A stretch of DNA of 64,000 bases from assembly GCF_051859345.1 (NCBI RefSeq), contig NZ_JBHYFV010000001.1, forward strand, positions 62,001-126,000, written 5' to 3'. This document shows, piece after piece, positions 32,700 to 41,059 of this stretch. Made by a program: the position numbers and the translations under genes. The notes beneath the pieces are model-generated. The model was not told where the DNA came from, ran no database searches, and saw only the letters and a program-made list of their open reading frames with translations. Each line of letters opens with the position of its first letter. The stretch's first letter is position 1. This stretch comes from Marivita sp051859345 (lineage in GTDB: Bacteria > Pseudomonadota > Alphaproteobacteria > Rhodobacterales > Rhodobacteraceae).

Positions 32700-34446
32700 A
32701 CTCAGCAGCAGGCGCCGCGTCTTCCAAACGCAGTTGAACCGAACGGCGGCCGCCCCACTCGTTGATCTCCAGACGCCCGGCAAGATGGAATCGTGCGCCG
32801 CCGTGCTGTTCCAGTGCAAGACCCAGCGGGCCATCGAAAGCGCCAAAGCAAATCGCATCAATGCGCCCACCGATCCCGTCGCCAAAGCTGACCTTGAGAT
32901 GCGAACTGCCGACCCTTTTTGCAAAGGCGATCTGCATGTCCGGAAAGACAAAACGCGGCGCGGCCGCCCCGGCACCGAAGGGTCCGGCATCCTCTAGCTG
33001 GTCCACAAGCTCTGGCGTGGCAGCGCCGGGCATCAGCGGTCCATCCAGACGGAAATCGGCCGCCCCCAGTTGGTCAGCGCCCTGTTTCGCCAACAGCTCG
33101 GTCAGGCGCGCCATGGCTGGTTCCAGCTGGTCTCGTGACAAGGACAGGCCTGCGGCCATCTTGTGACCACCGCCTTTTTGAATCTGATCTTCCGCTGCCA
33201 GTTTCTGGATTGCCGCGCCAAGGTCGATGCCACTGACCGAACGGCCCGACCCCTTTCCGTCATCCCCGTCAAAACCGATGACTATAGACGGGCGGTTGGT
33301 CCGTTCTTTCAATCGCGACGCGACAATCCCGACCACACCGGGATGCCAGCCCTCACCAGCGGCCCAGACCAATGGCGCGTCGAATCCGCGCTGTTCGGCC
33401 TGTTCAAGTGCCTGCGCGCGCACACCTTCTTCAATCTCGCGACGTTCCGTGTTCAACGCATCCAGACGCTCTGCCATGGCTTTGGCTTCGTGCGGATCGG
33501 TGCATGACAACAGGCGCGCACCAAGATCCGCCTTGCCGATCCGGCCCCCCGCATTGACCCTCGGACCAAGGACAAAGCCAAGGTGATAGGATTTCGGAGC
33601 GCTGTCCAGCCGACCCACATCGCACAACGCGACCAATCCCGGCCGCGCCCTTTGTGCCATGACCTTGAGTCCCTGCCGCACCAAGGCACGGTTGACGCCT
33701 TTGAGCGGCGCAACATCCGCCACCGTCGCCAGCGCAACCAGATCCAGCATCGCCATCAGATCAGGCCCTTTTGCACCAGCCTCCCGCATCTGGCGTCCTG
33801 CCTCGACCAGCGCCAGAAACACAACCCCGGCGGCACACAGATGTGCCAATGCCCCGTCTTCGTCCTGTCGGTTCGGGTTTACGACGGCATGGGCGTCCGG
33901 CAATGTCTCAGCCCCCAAATGGTGATCCAGCACCACGACGTCGGCCCCCTTGGCCGCTGCAATCGGGCCATGAGACAGGGTTCCGCAATCCACACAGACA
34001 ATCAGATCATGGTCTCGGGCCAAGGCCTCCATCGCGGGTTCGTTCGGGCCATACCCCTCGTCGATCCGATCCGGGACATACAGCGTCGCGCTTCGGTCGA
34101 GCTGGCGCAACCAGTCAATCAGCAAGGCCGCAGATGCGCCGCCATCGACATCGTAATCGGCAAAAATGGCAATGCGTTCGCGCTTCTGCACCGCCTGCAA
34201 CACACGCGCCGCAGCCCGCTCCATATCGCGCAAGGACCGGGGGTCGGGCAGCAAGGCCCGAAGCGTCGGTTCAAGATAGGTGGGCACGTCTTGCGCCGAC
34301 ACACCCAGACGGGACAGGGTCTGGCACAAGGCGGGCGGGCGTCCCGTCTGCTGCATCAGAGCTTCGGCGAGCCGCGTCACCTCGGGTGCCGGTCCGATCC
34401 AATGCCGCCCTGTCAGCGACCGGTCAACGCCCAGATAGCCGGTCAC
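32698..34446 (-). CDS. recJ: Single-stranded-DNA exonuclease RecJ
   Basis: 582-residue DHH-family 5'-3' exonuclease. FADYDVDGG, VCVDCG and VVLDHHLG give metal ligands; NPNRQDED and HPGVVGIVASRLKE are further DHH/DHHA1 motifs, and GGGHKMAAG is in the DHHA1 domain. It acts in recombination and mismatch repair. It lies 10 bases after glpX. Confidence 0.93.
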   Translation of the reverse strand: MTGYLGVDRSLTGRHWIGPAPEVTRLAEALMQQTGRPPALCQTLSRLGVSAQDVPTYLEPTLRALLPDPRSLRDMERAAARVLQAVQKRERIAIFADYDVDGGASAALLIDWLRQLDRSATLYVPDRIDEGYGPNEPAMEALARDHDLIVCVDCGTLSHGPIAAAKGADVVVLDHHLGAETLPDAHAVVNPNRQDEDGALAHLCAAGVVFLALVEAGRQMREAGAKGPDLMAMLDLVALATVADVAPLKGVNRALVRQGLKVMAQRARPGLVALCDVGRLDSAPKSYHLGFVLGPRVNAGGRIGKADLGARLLSCTDPHEAKAMAERLDALNTERREIEEGVRAQALEQAEQRGFDAPLVWAAGEGWHPGVVGIVASRLKERTNRPSIVIGFDGDDGKGSGRSVSGIDLGAAIQKLAAEDQIQKGGGHKMAAGLSLSRDQLEPAMARLTELLAKQGADQLGAADFRLDGPLMPGAATPELVDQLEDAGPFGAGAAAPRFVFPDMQIAFAKRVGSSHLKVSFGDGIGGRIDAICFGAFDGPLGLALEQHGGARFHLAGRLEINEWGGRRSVQLRLEDAAPAAE

Positions 34447-34456
34447 GCCTGCCTCA

Positions 34457-35422
34457 TCAGTGCATCGGGTTTCGGTATGTCATCCGCCGGACCGACCCGG
34501 TTTTCGAACGCATCAACAGTGTCTCGGTCGTGTAAAACCCGACCTCGCGCTTGATCCCGGACAAAAGCGATCCGCCGGTTACACCCGTGGCGGCAAAGAT
34601 GACGTCTTCGGTTACCATGTCGTCGCGGCTGTAGATTTTGTTGAGGTCGGTGATTCCGGCCTTCGCAGCGCGGGCTTTTTCGTCTTCGTTGCGGAACACC
34701 AAACGGCCCTGAATCTGCCCCCCCATACATTTGAGCGCGGCTGCTGCAAGTACACCCTCGGGTGCGCCGCCGGTGCCCATATACATGTCGATGCCGGTTT
34801 GCGACGGCTCTGCACAATGCATCACGCCGGCAACGTCGCCATCGGTGATCAGCCGGATCGCCGCCCCGGTGGAGCGGATTTCGGCGATCATGTCTTCGTG
34901 GCGCGGACGCTCCAGGACGCAGACGGTGATATCGCTCTGGCGACACCCCTTGACCTTGGCCAGCGCAGCCACCCGTTGCTTCGGGGACATGTCCAGCGTG
35001 ACGAGATCGTTGGCAAATCCGGGTCCGATCGCCAGCTTTTCCATATAGACGTCAGGGGCGTGCAGCATGGATCCGCGTGGCCCCATGGCAATCACCGTCA
35101 GCGCATTGGGCATGTCCTTGGCGGTGAGCGTCGTGCCCTCGAGCGGGTCCAGCGCGATGTCCACACCCGGTCCGTTGCCGCTTCCGACCTCTTCACCGAT
35201 GAACAGCATCGGAGCTTCGTCGCGTTCACCTTCGCCGATCACAACGACACCTGCGATATCCAGAAGGTTCAACTGTTCGCGCATCGCGTTGACGGCGGCC
35301 TGATCGGCAGCTTTTTCGTCGCCGCGCCCAATCAGATCGACTGTGGCGATGGCGGCTTGTTCCGCCACACGCGCCAGACCCAAGGACAGCATACGATCGT
35401 TGAAATCAGGGCGCGTGGTCAT
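34457..35422 (-). CDS. glpX: Class II fructose-1,6-bisphosphatase GlpX
   Basis: 321 residues. GRGDEKAADQAAVNAMR, VVIGEGERDEAPML (metal binding), IALDPLEGTTL, and GTGGAPEGVLAAAALK are all typical. It hydrolyses fructose 1,6-bisphosphate in gluconeogenesis. It lies between hom and recJ. Confidence 0.94.
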   Translation of the reverse strand: MTTRPDFNDRMLSLGLARVAEQAAIATVDLIGRGDEKAADQAAVNAMREQLNLLDIAGVVVIGEGERDEAPMLFIGEEVGSGNGPGVDIALDPLEGTTLTAKDMPNALTVIAMGPRGSMLHAPDVYMEKLAIGPGFANDLVTLDMSPKQRVAALAKVKGCRQSDITVCVLERPRHEDMIAEIRSTGAAIRLITDGDVAGVMHCAEPSQTGIDMYMGTGGAPEGVLAAAALKCMGGQIQGRLVFRNEDEKARAAKAGITDLNKIYSRDDMVTEDVIFAATGVTGGSLLSGIKREVGFYTTETLLMRSKTGSVRRMTYRNPMH

Positions 35423-35508
35423 GACACTCTCCAGTCGCGAATAAATTCAGTTACTCAGCCTGTTAAGCATGTGGCACATGGGTGACAAGGTTGATTGCGC
35501 TAAAGCTG

Positions 35509-36795
35509 TCAGACATGCTCGATCCGCAGCGCGACGGGTTCGCCTTCGACCACCCCTGTTCCAACCATCGCGGCCAATGCGTTGTCCAGGGCGGCGCGAG
35601 TCGTCTTATGCGTCACGATCAGGACCGGTGCGGTGTTCTGGTCGTGGCTGCGTTGACGCATCCGATTGATCGACACGCCCGCTTCGCCCAGCACCGCCGC
35701 AACTTTGGCAAGCGCACCCGGTTTGTCCAGAAGCATCAGGCGCAGATAATATGGGGCAGGCGTTGCGGTCTTGGCCGCCTTCGACCTGGTCAGGGTGCCG
35801 GAGGGGCGACCAAAGGTCGAAATCCGCGTGCCGCGGGCAATGTCCAGAACATCCCCCAGAACAGCGCTGGCCGTCGGGCCCTCGCCCGCACCTGCGCCGC
35901 GCATCACGATCTGGCCGACCTGATCACCTTCGATCACCACCATGTTGGTGCCACCGTCAAGCTGGCCCAAGGGTGACGTCGCAGGGACAAGACAGGGCGA
36001 CATGCGCTGTTCGAGCCCGCGCCCGGTCATCTGGCAGACACCCAGAAGCTTGACCTTGTAGCCCATGTCGGCGGCCTGGCGAATGTCTTCGATGCTCACC
36101 CGTCCGATGCCTTCAAGCTCGACCGCGTCGAAATCAACCTGGGTGCCAAACGCAATTGACGCCAGAAGCGACAGCTTGTGACCGGCATCAATGCCACCCA
36201 CGTCAAGCTCCGGATCAGCCTCGAGATACCCAAGCGCATCCGCCTCGGCAAAGGCGGCATCATAGGTCAGGCCACCGGATTCCATCCGTGTCAGGATGTA
36301 GTTGCAGGTGCCATTCATGACACCCATGACCCGCGTGATGTCATTTCCCGCCAACCCTTCGGTCAGCGTTTTGACAACGGGAATCCCACCCGCAACAGCT
36401 GCTTCAAACCGCAAGACTGCACCGGTCTTTTCTGCCGCCTCGGCAAGATCCTGACCATGGTGGGCAAGCAGCGCCTTGTTCGCGGTGACCACGTCCTTGC
36501 CGGCGCGCAGGGCTGCTTCGGTGGCCGCCTTGGCCGGACCGTCGCTTCCGCCGACCAACTCTACGAAAACATCCACATCCTCGCGTTGTGCCAGCGTGAC
36601 GGGATCGTCTTCCCAGTCATAGCTGTCGAGCGGCACGCCGCGGTCCTTGACACGGTTGCGCGCGCAGACTGCGGAAATGGTGATCGGTCGGCCACCGCGC
36701 GCTTCAAGCAGGGCGGCCTTTTGCCGGATGATCTTCACGACTCCCGCACCAACAGTGCCCAGACCCGCAATTCCAAGGCGCAGAGGTTCAGTCAT
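35509..36795 (-). CDS. hom: Homoserine dehydrogenase
   Basis: 428 residues. NAD-binding motif GIAGLGTVGAGVV at the N-terminus, VTANKALLAHHG, the catalytic-domain segment GVMNGTCNYIL, ACT domain at the C-terminus (about 350-428, LMLLDKPGALAKVAAVL). Third step of threonine/methionine synthesis. Start ATG 36795 (MTEPLRLGI) replaces the longer frame at 36837. Confidence 0.94.
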   Translation of the reverse strand: MTEPLRLGIAGLGTVGAGVVKIIRQKAALLEARGGRPITISAVCARNRVKDRGVPLDSYDWEDDPVTLAQREDVDVFVELVGGSDGPAKAATEAALRAGKDVVTANKALLAHHGQDLAEAAEKTGAVLRFEAAVAGGIPVVKTLTEGLAGNDITRVMGVMNGTCNYILTRMESGGLTYDAAFAEADALGYLEADPELDVGGIDAGHKLSLLASIAFGTQVDFDAVELEGIGRVSIEDIRQAADMGYKVKLLGVCQMTGRGLEQRMSPCLVPATSPLGQLDGGTNMVVIEGDQVGQIVMRGAGAGEGPTASAVLGDVLDIARGTRISTFGRPSGTLTRSKAAKTATPAPYYLRLMLLDKPGALAKVAAVLGEAGVSINRMRQRSHDQNTAPVLIVTHKTTRAALDNALAAMVGTGVVEGEPVALRIEHV

Positions 36796-36871
36796 TCGGG
36801 CAATCCTTTTGCAGACAGGCGTGATTTTCGCCCGCAATAGCGCCTTGTCTACGTCGCTGCAACGGGCCTGA

Positions 36872-37153
36872 TCAGGGTTGTGTCACACCGTCGTTCATTC
36901 GGTCACGGGTTCCTGGATCAATCACTGGTCGACGCAGCCCGGCGGCACGACCGCGAAGACCGGCTGCCCGCGCACGCAACGCATCGTCATCGGCTTCGGT
37001 CAGGCGCGGTTCCTCGGCAGCAAGCAGTTGCTCGAACGGCAGCAATGCCGGGTATTCCGCAACGGGGTCGCCCTGGGCCAGCGCCGCATCCACCTCAGGG
37101 AAGTCCGCGCAGGCGGTCAATGCCAACCAGAGGATGATCCAAGCCCGCCACAT
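36872..37153 (-). CDS. Small lipoprotein, hypothetical
   Basis: 93 residues. Signal MWRAWIILWLALTAC with lipobox LTAC and Cys15, then an acidic mature part with paired Arg/Ala-rich repeats (RARAAGLRGRAAGLRRP). No family recognised. Divergent from tetR across a gap with a TetR-like palindrome; start at 37153 because the signal begins there. Confidence 0.65.
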   Translation of the reverse strand: MWRAWIILWLALTACADFPEVDAALAQGDPVAEYPALLPFEQLLAAEEPRLTEADDDALRARAAGLRGRAAGLRRPVIDPGTRDRMNDGVTQP

Positions 37154-37220
37154 CTGCACTGCTCCTTCTTTGACACCTGTCATGCCGCAGCAAAGGCATT
37201 CACGCAACCACGGGCTTGAT

Positions 37221-37236
37221 CTGAACAAGCGTTCAG
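37221..37236. promoter_or_regulatory. TetR-type operator palindrome
   Basis: CTGAAC-AAGC-GTTCAG, a perfect 6+4+6 inverted repeat, lies 14 bases upstream of the tetR ATG in the 97-base gap between the divergent lipoprotein and tetR genes. It is the usual size and place for TetR autorepression. Confidence 0.65.
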
Positions 37237-37250
37237 ATAATCTGTCAGCC

Positions 37251-37835
37251 ATGGCGCGTACTGCTGGTTCACATTCGGATATCACCGGTCCTCGTGTCCG
37301 CGAGGCTGCGTTGACGTTGTTTGCCCGCCATGGCTACGCGGCTGTCTCGATGCGCCAGATCGCAAAAGAGGTCGGTGTGCAGGCTGGTGCGCTATACAAT
37401 TATACCCCGGACAAACAATCCTTGCTCTTCGATCTGATGCGAGGGCATATGGATGACCTCATGACGGCACGGGCGAATGAACCGACGCAGGGCGCGCCCC
37501 AGGACAGGCTCGAGGCGTTTACACGGTTCCATATCCGCTTTCACCTGGAGCGCCCGAAAGCGGTGTTCATATCTTACATGGAGCTGCGCAATCTGACGTC
37601 GGAAAATTTTGCGACCATCGAGGATCTGCGGCGACGCTACGAAGGCGCGCTTGAGTCACTCCTGCAGGCGGGGCGTGATGCAGGTCACTTCCATTTGGCT
37701 GACACCAAGCTAACGACACTCGCGATCATTGCGATGCTGAACGGGGTCAACACCTGGTATCGCAGCGGTGGGCGGTTGTCGCTGCCCGAGGTCGAGGCGG
37801 TTTACTGGGATATGGTGCGCAAAGCGGTGACGTGA
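37251..37835 (+). CDS. TetR/AcrR family transcriptional regulator
   Basis: 194 residues. N-terminal helix-turn-helix (REAALTLFARHGYAAVSMRQIAKEVGVQAGALYNY, residues about 17-51), then a ligand-binding helical domain with RFHLERPKAVFISYMELR. Related proteins control fatty-acid or acyl-CoA genes; no such target is adjacent. ATG 37251 follows directly after the palindrome; the in-frame region from 37134 includes that operator and was rejected. Confidence 0.85.
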   Translation: MARTAGSHSDITGPRVREAALTLFARHGYAAVSMRQIAKEVGVQAGALYNYTPDKQSLLFDLMRGHMDDLMTARANEPTQGAPQDRLEAFTRFHIRFHLERPKAVFISYMELRNLTSENFATIEDLRRRYEGALESLLQAGRDAGHFHLADTKLTTLAIIAMLNGVNTWYRSGGRLSLPEVEAVYWDMVRKAVT

Positions 37836-37860
37836 AAGAGATTTCGAAAGGGCTTTTTCG

Positions 37861-38217
37861 CTAAACCGATGTGCCTGCGCTGCCACCCGAAAATTCGTCA
37901 TAGGCTTCAAGCGCCTTGGCACCAAAGGCCACCGACGGCCCGCCCCCCATATAGGCAATCATCGCCAACGCCTCGCAAAGTTCCTCTCGGGTGGTCTTCA
38001 ATCGGACTAGCGATTTGACATGAAACGCGATGCAGCTGTCGCAGCGGGTTGCAATCGCGATGCCCAGCGCAATCAGCTCTTTGGTTTTCTCATCCAAGGC
38101 ACCCGGCGTCTTCGCCGCCTTTCCCATCTGATTGAACCCGGCAAAGGTTTCCGGAGTTTCTTTCTGCAGCACATCCAGACGCGCCACGGTGTCTTTCATG
38201 AAATCGGTCCAGCTCAT
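37861..38217 (-). CDS. Carboxymuconolactone-decarboxylase/AhpD-like protein
   Basis: 118 residues of the CMD family with the redox CxxC as CDSCIAFH (AhpD-type), preceded by ELIALGIAIATR and followed by EELCEALAMIAYMGGGP. Probably a peroxidase-like or thiol-redox protein; substrate unknown. ATG 38217 has a strong AAAGGAGAG site. Convergent with tetR. Confidence 0.82.
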   Translation of the reverse strand: MSWTDFMKDTVARLDVLQKETPETFAGFNQMGKAAKTPGALDEKTKELIALGIAIATRCDSCIAFHVKSLVRLKTTREELCEALAMIAYMGGGPSVAFGAKALEAYDEFSGGSAGTSV

Positions 38218-38233
38218 GTCGGCCTCTCCTTTT

Positions 38234-39004
38234 CTAGCGGCTTTCATCCGCACCCATTTTCCGCTCCAGCCACCGCACGAAGAAACTGATGATCAGAACC
38301 AGAACAAGGTATTCGAGGATGAGAAGCGTATAGATTTCAAGTGGCCGGTACTCTGTCACCACCAACTCATTGGCCCGCCGCGTCAGCTCTTGCATGCCGA
38401 TGACCGACGCAAAGGCCGACATCTTTACGATGTAAATGAACTGGTTCGCCAGTGGCGGAAGAATCCGCCGGATCGCCTGTGGCAGCACGACGTAGCGCAT
38501 GGTTTGTCCATAGGTCAGCCCAACGGTCCGCGCCGCTTCGGTCTGACCTTTTGGAATGGACTGGATTCCGGATCGGTAAATCTCGGCCGTGAAGGCGCTG
38601 TCGGAAATGGCAAGCGTGATCACCGCACCCCAGAAGGCGTCAATCGTCACCGGAAGACCCATCGAGCGCATGACAACCGGCAGACCGTAAAACACCCAGA
38701 ACAGCATCGGCAACAAGGGGATCGCCCGCACGAATTCGATATAGACACGCGACGGCAGCCTGATCCACCGGTTCGACGACATGCCCGGCAGCGCCACCAT
38801 AAGACCAAGTGTCATCGACAGCGCTGCGGCAATCAAGGACAGCTGGATCGTCGCCCAGAACCCGCCAATCAGGAATTTGACGTTGGTCTCACCCTGCGGG
38901 GTGCTTGGGTCGATTACATACCAGCCCCAGTTGCCGCCGTTGCCACACCCGGCCACCAATAGAACGGCACCCAAAAGCATCCAGACTTTGATCGAAGGTC
39001 TCAT
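38234..39004 (-). CDS. Polar amino-acid ABC transporter permease with lipobox-like N-terminus
   Basis: 256 residues, HisM/GlnP family with about five membrane helices and the EAA loop EAARTVGLTYGQTMRYVVLP. Unusually, the N-terminus (MLLGAVLLVAGCGNGGN) looks like a lipoprotein signal with LVAGC before a short periplasmic stretch. The frame's TTG at 39010 was replaced by ATG 39004. It follows the ATPase gene by 10 bases; the binding-protein gene is divergent. Confidence 0.84.
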   Translation of the reverse strand: MRPSIKVWMLLGAVLLVAGCGNGGNWGWYVIDPSTPQGETNVKFLIGGFWATIQLSLIAAALSMTLGLMVALPGMSSNRWIRLPSRVYIEFVRAIPLLPMLFWVFYGLPVVMRSMGLPVTIDAFWGAVITLAISDSAFTAEIYRSGIQSIPKGQTEAARTVGLTYGQTMRYVVLPQAIRRILPPLANQFIYIVKMSAFASVIGMQELTRRANELVVTEYRPLEIYTLLILEYLVLVLIISFFVRWLERKMGADESR

Positions 39005-39014
39005 GTTCAAGGCC

Positions 39015-39755
39015 TCAATGATGCAGGATCTTGTTCAGGAAATTGCGGAACCGCTCGGATTTGGGCGCTTCGAACACGGCGGACGGCGTGCCGGTTTCAA
39101 CAATCTCGCCGCCATCCATGAACACCATCCGATCCGCAACCTTGCGGGCAAACCCCATCTCGTGGGTAACCACCAACATGGTCATTCCATCTTCGGCCAA
39201 CTCGACCATCACGTCGAGCACTTCGGAAATCATCTCCGGGTCAAGCGCGGATGTCGGTTCATCAAACAGCATGATCTTGGGCTTCATGCACAGCGATCGC
39301 GCAATCGCGACGCGCTGCTGCTGCCCCCCGGACAGATCGCGTGGGCGTTTGCGCGCCTGTTCCGGGATACGCACCCGCTCAAGATAGTCCATCCCAAGCG
39401 CCTCTGCGTCTTTGCGCGACAGGCCGCGGGCCTTCATCGGCCCCAATGTCAGGTTTTCCAACACCGTCAGGTGAGGGAACAGATTGAACTGCTGGAACAC
39501 CATTCCGACTTCAGAGCGCACGCGTTCGACGGCTCCCGGTTCGGTCAAAGAAATACCGTCCACCACGATGCTGCCGGAATCATATTGTTCCAATCCGTTG
39601 ACACATCTGATTAAGGTGGATTTACCCGATCCCGAAGGTCCGCAAATGACGATACGCTCGCCCAGACTGACATCCAGGTCGACATTGGTCAGGACCTGGA
39701 AATCCCCGAACGATTTGTTCAAAGAACTGATTTTTATGACGCGCTTCGCGCTCAT
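39015..39755 (-). CDS. Polar amino-acid ABC transporter ATP-binding protein
   Basis: 246-residue GlnQ-type ATPase: Walker A GPSGSGKST, signature LSGGQQQR, Walker B IMLFDEPTSALDP, switch VVTHEMGFARK. Very like AapP in this window, but grouped with its own permease and divergent SBP. Confidence 0.9.
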   Translation of the reverse strand: MSAKRVIKISSLNKSFGDFQVLTNVDLDVSLGERIVICGPSGSGKSTLIRCVNGLEQYDSGSIVVDGISLTEPGAVERVRSEVGMVFQQFNLFPHLTVLENLTLGPMKARGLSRKDAEALGMDYLERVRIPEQARKRPRDLSGGQQQRVAIARSLCMKPKIMLFDEPTSALDPEMISEVLDVMVELAEDGMTMLVVTHEMGFARKVADRMVFMDGGEIVETGTPSAVFEAPKSERFRNFLNKILHH

Positions 39756-39883
39756 CCATAACCCCGATCCATCATTGGTGCTCGTAAGATAGCGCGCGCG
39801 CAGATATTTCAGCGTGTCAAGATGGCTGTCGGAGCTTTCACACTATGTAACCTCACCAAGATATATCCGAAAAGGGAAATACC

Positions 39884-40660
39884 ATGCGTTTTCTGAAATC
39901 ACTTGGATTGGCGGCAGCTTTTGCCGCTTCTGTCCTCGCAGCGCCTGCATCTGCGCAATCCGCCCTTCAGGACATCCTGAGCCAGGGCGTTCTGAAAGTC
40001 GGGACAACCGGCGACTGGAACCCGATGACGGTGCGCGACCCCGCGTCCAACACGTTCAAGGGCTACGACATCGACGTCATGACCCAACTGGCTGCCGATC
40101 TCGGAGTCGAGCTTGAATTTGTGCCAACCGACTGGAAGACATTGGTCAACGGCGTTGTGGCCGGAAACTATCACATGACCGGTTCTGCCTCGATCAGCCC
40201 GGCACGGATGAAGGCCGCAGGTTTTTCGGACAGCTATATCGCGGTCGAGATTCTGCCGTTCACGACCGACGACAAGGTTGACGGTTTCTCGGGGTGGGAG
40301 TCGATCAACGCGAGCAACGTGAAGGTGGCCACCACCCTTGGAACCAGCTTTGAGGGCATGGTGCGCGAGTGGTTCCCCGATGCCGAAATCACCGTCGTCG
40401 AAGCCCCTGCGCGCGGCTTTCAGGAGGTGCTGTCCGGTCGCGCGGACGTCTTTGTGACCTCGAACATCGAAGGTGCGACGCTTCTGACCAAATTCCCCAA
40501 CCTGCGCCAGATCGAAATCGACGCGCCCCGTGCCCCGACGCCGATCGCGATGCTGATGCCGCAGGACGATCAGGTCTGGATCAACTATGTGAACAGCTGG
40601 ATCGAGCTCAAGAAAGCGCAAGGCTTCTTTGAAACCACTGCCGCGAAATGGGGGCTGTGA
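39884..40660 (+). CDS. Periplasmic amino-acid-binding protein
   Basis: 258 residues with a signal peptide (MRFLKSLGLAAAFAASVLAAPASAQ). Family-3 solute-binding fold (GVLKVGTTGDWNPM, GYDIDVMTQLAADLGVELEFV). Resembles cyclohexadienyl-dehydratase-like/arginine-type binding proteins; ligand unknown. Divergent from the ATPase/permease pair across a 128-base promoter region. Confidence 0.85.
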   Translation: MRFLKSLGLAAAFAASVLAAPASAQSALQDILSQGVLKVGTTGDWNPMTVRDPASNTFKGYDIDVMTQLAADLGVELEFVPTDWKTLVNGVVAGNYHMTGSASISPARMKAAGFSDSYIAVEILPFTTDDKVDGFSGWESINASNVKVATTLGTSFEGMVREWFPDAEITVVEAPARGFQEVLSGRADVFVTSNIEGATLLTKFPNLRQIEIDAPRAPTPIAMLMPQDDQVWINYVNSWIELKKAQGFFETTAAKWGL

Positions 40661-40684
40661 CCCAATCAGACCCCGACACACAGG

Positions 40685-40712
40685 AAAACTGGTCATTTGG
40701 GCCGGTTTTTTT
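40685..40712 (+). terminator. Terminator of the binding-protein gene
   Basis: AAAACTGG-loop-CCGGTTTTTTT: an 8-base stem with one G-T wobble followed by a T run, 25 bases after the SBP stop. Confidence 0.75.
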
Positions 40713-40732
40713 GTGCCCACCTTCCCACCAAT

Positions 40733-40924
40733 CTAACCTTCCTGCGGAATGTCTTGCGGTCCAACCATGTCGACCATCTTGATCATCCAGTGCAATAATT
40801 CGGCATCCCCATCAGTGACCTCTTTCGTTTCGATCAAACGCTCTGCGCGCTGTCGTAGAGTCGGCCATTGTCTATAGAAATCCACGGCATCGGTGATCGC
40901 CAAAGGCGCTTGTTTGTTGGACAT
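40733..40924 (-). CDS. Small hypothetical protein
   Basis: 63 residues, soluble, no known family (MSNKQAPLAITDAVDFYRQW, ELLHWMIKMVDMVGPQDI). A good AAGGAAAAAGGACC ribosome-binding site precedes the ATG and codon use fits the surroundings. Acidic and helical by composition. Convergent with the binding protein. Confidence 0.65.
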   Translation of the reverse strand: MSNKQAPLAITDAVDFYRQWPTLRQRAERLIETKEVTDGDAELLHWMIKMVDMVGPQDIPQEG

Positions 40925-41059
40925 GAATCGGTCCTTTTTCCTTTGCTTTAAATGGAAGTTAGCAAAGGAGTCTCCCGCGCCGATGTGAATTAAGTGTGAA
41001 CTGCTTGGTTCCTGCGCAAACCAAAGCTAGCATCCCCCTACGTAATGCAGGAGGCAAGT

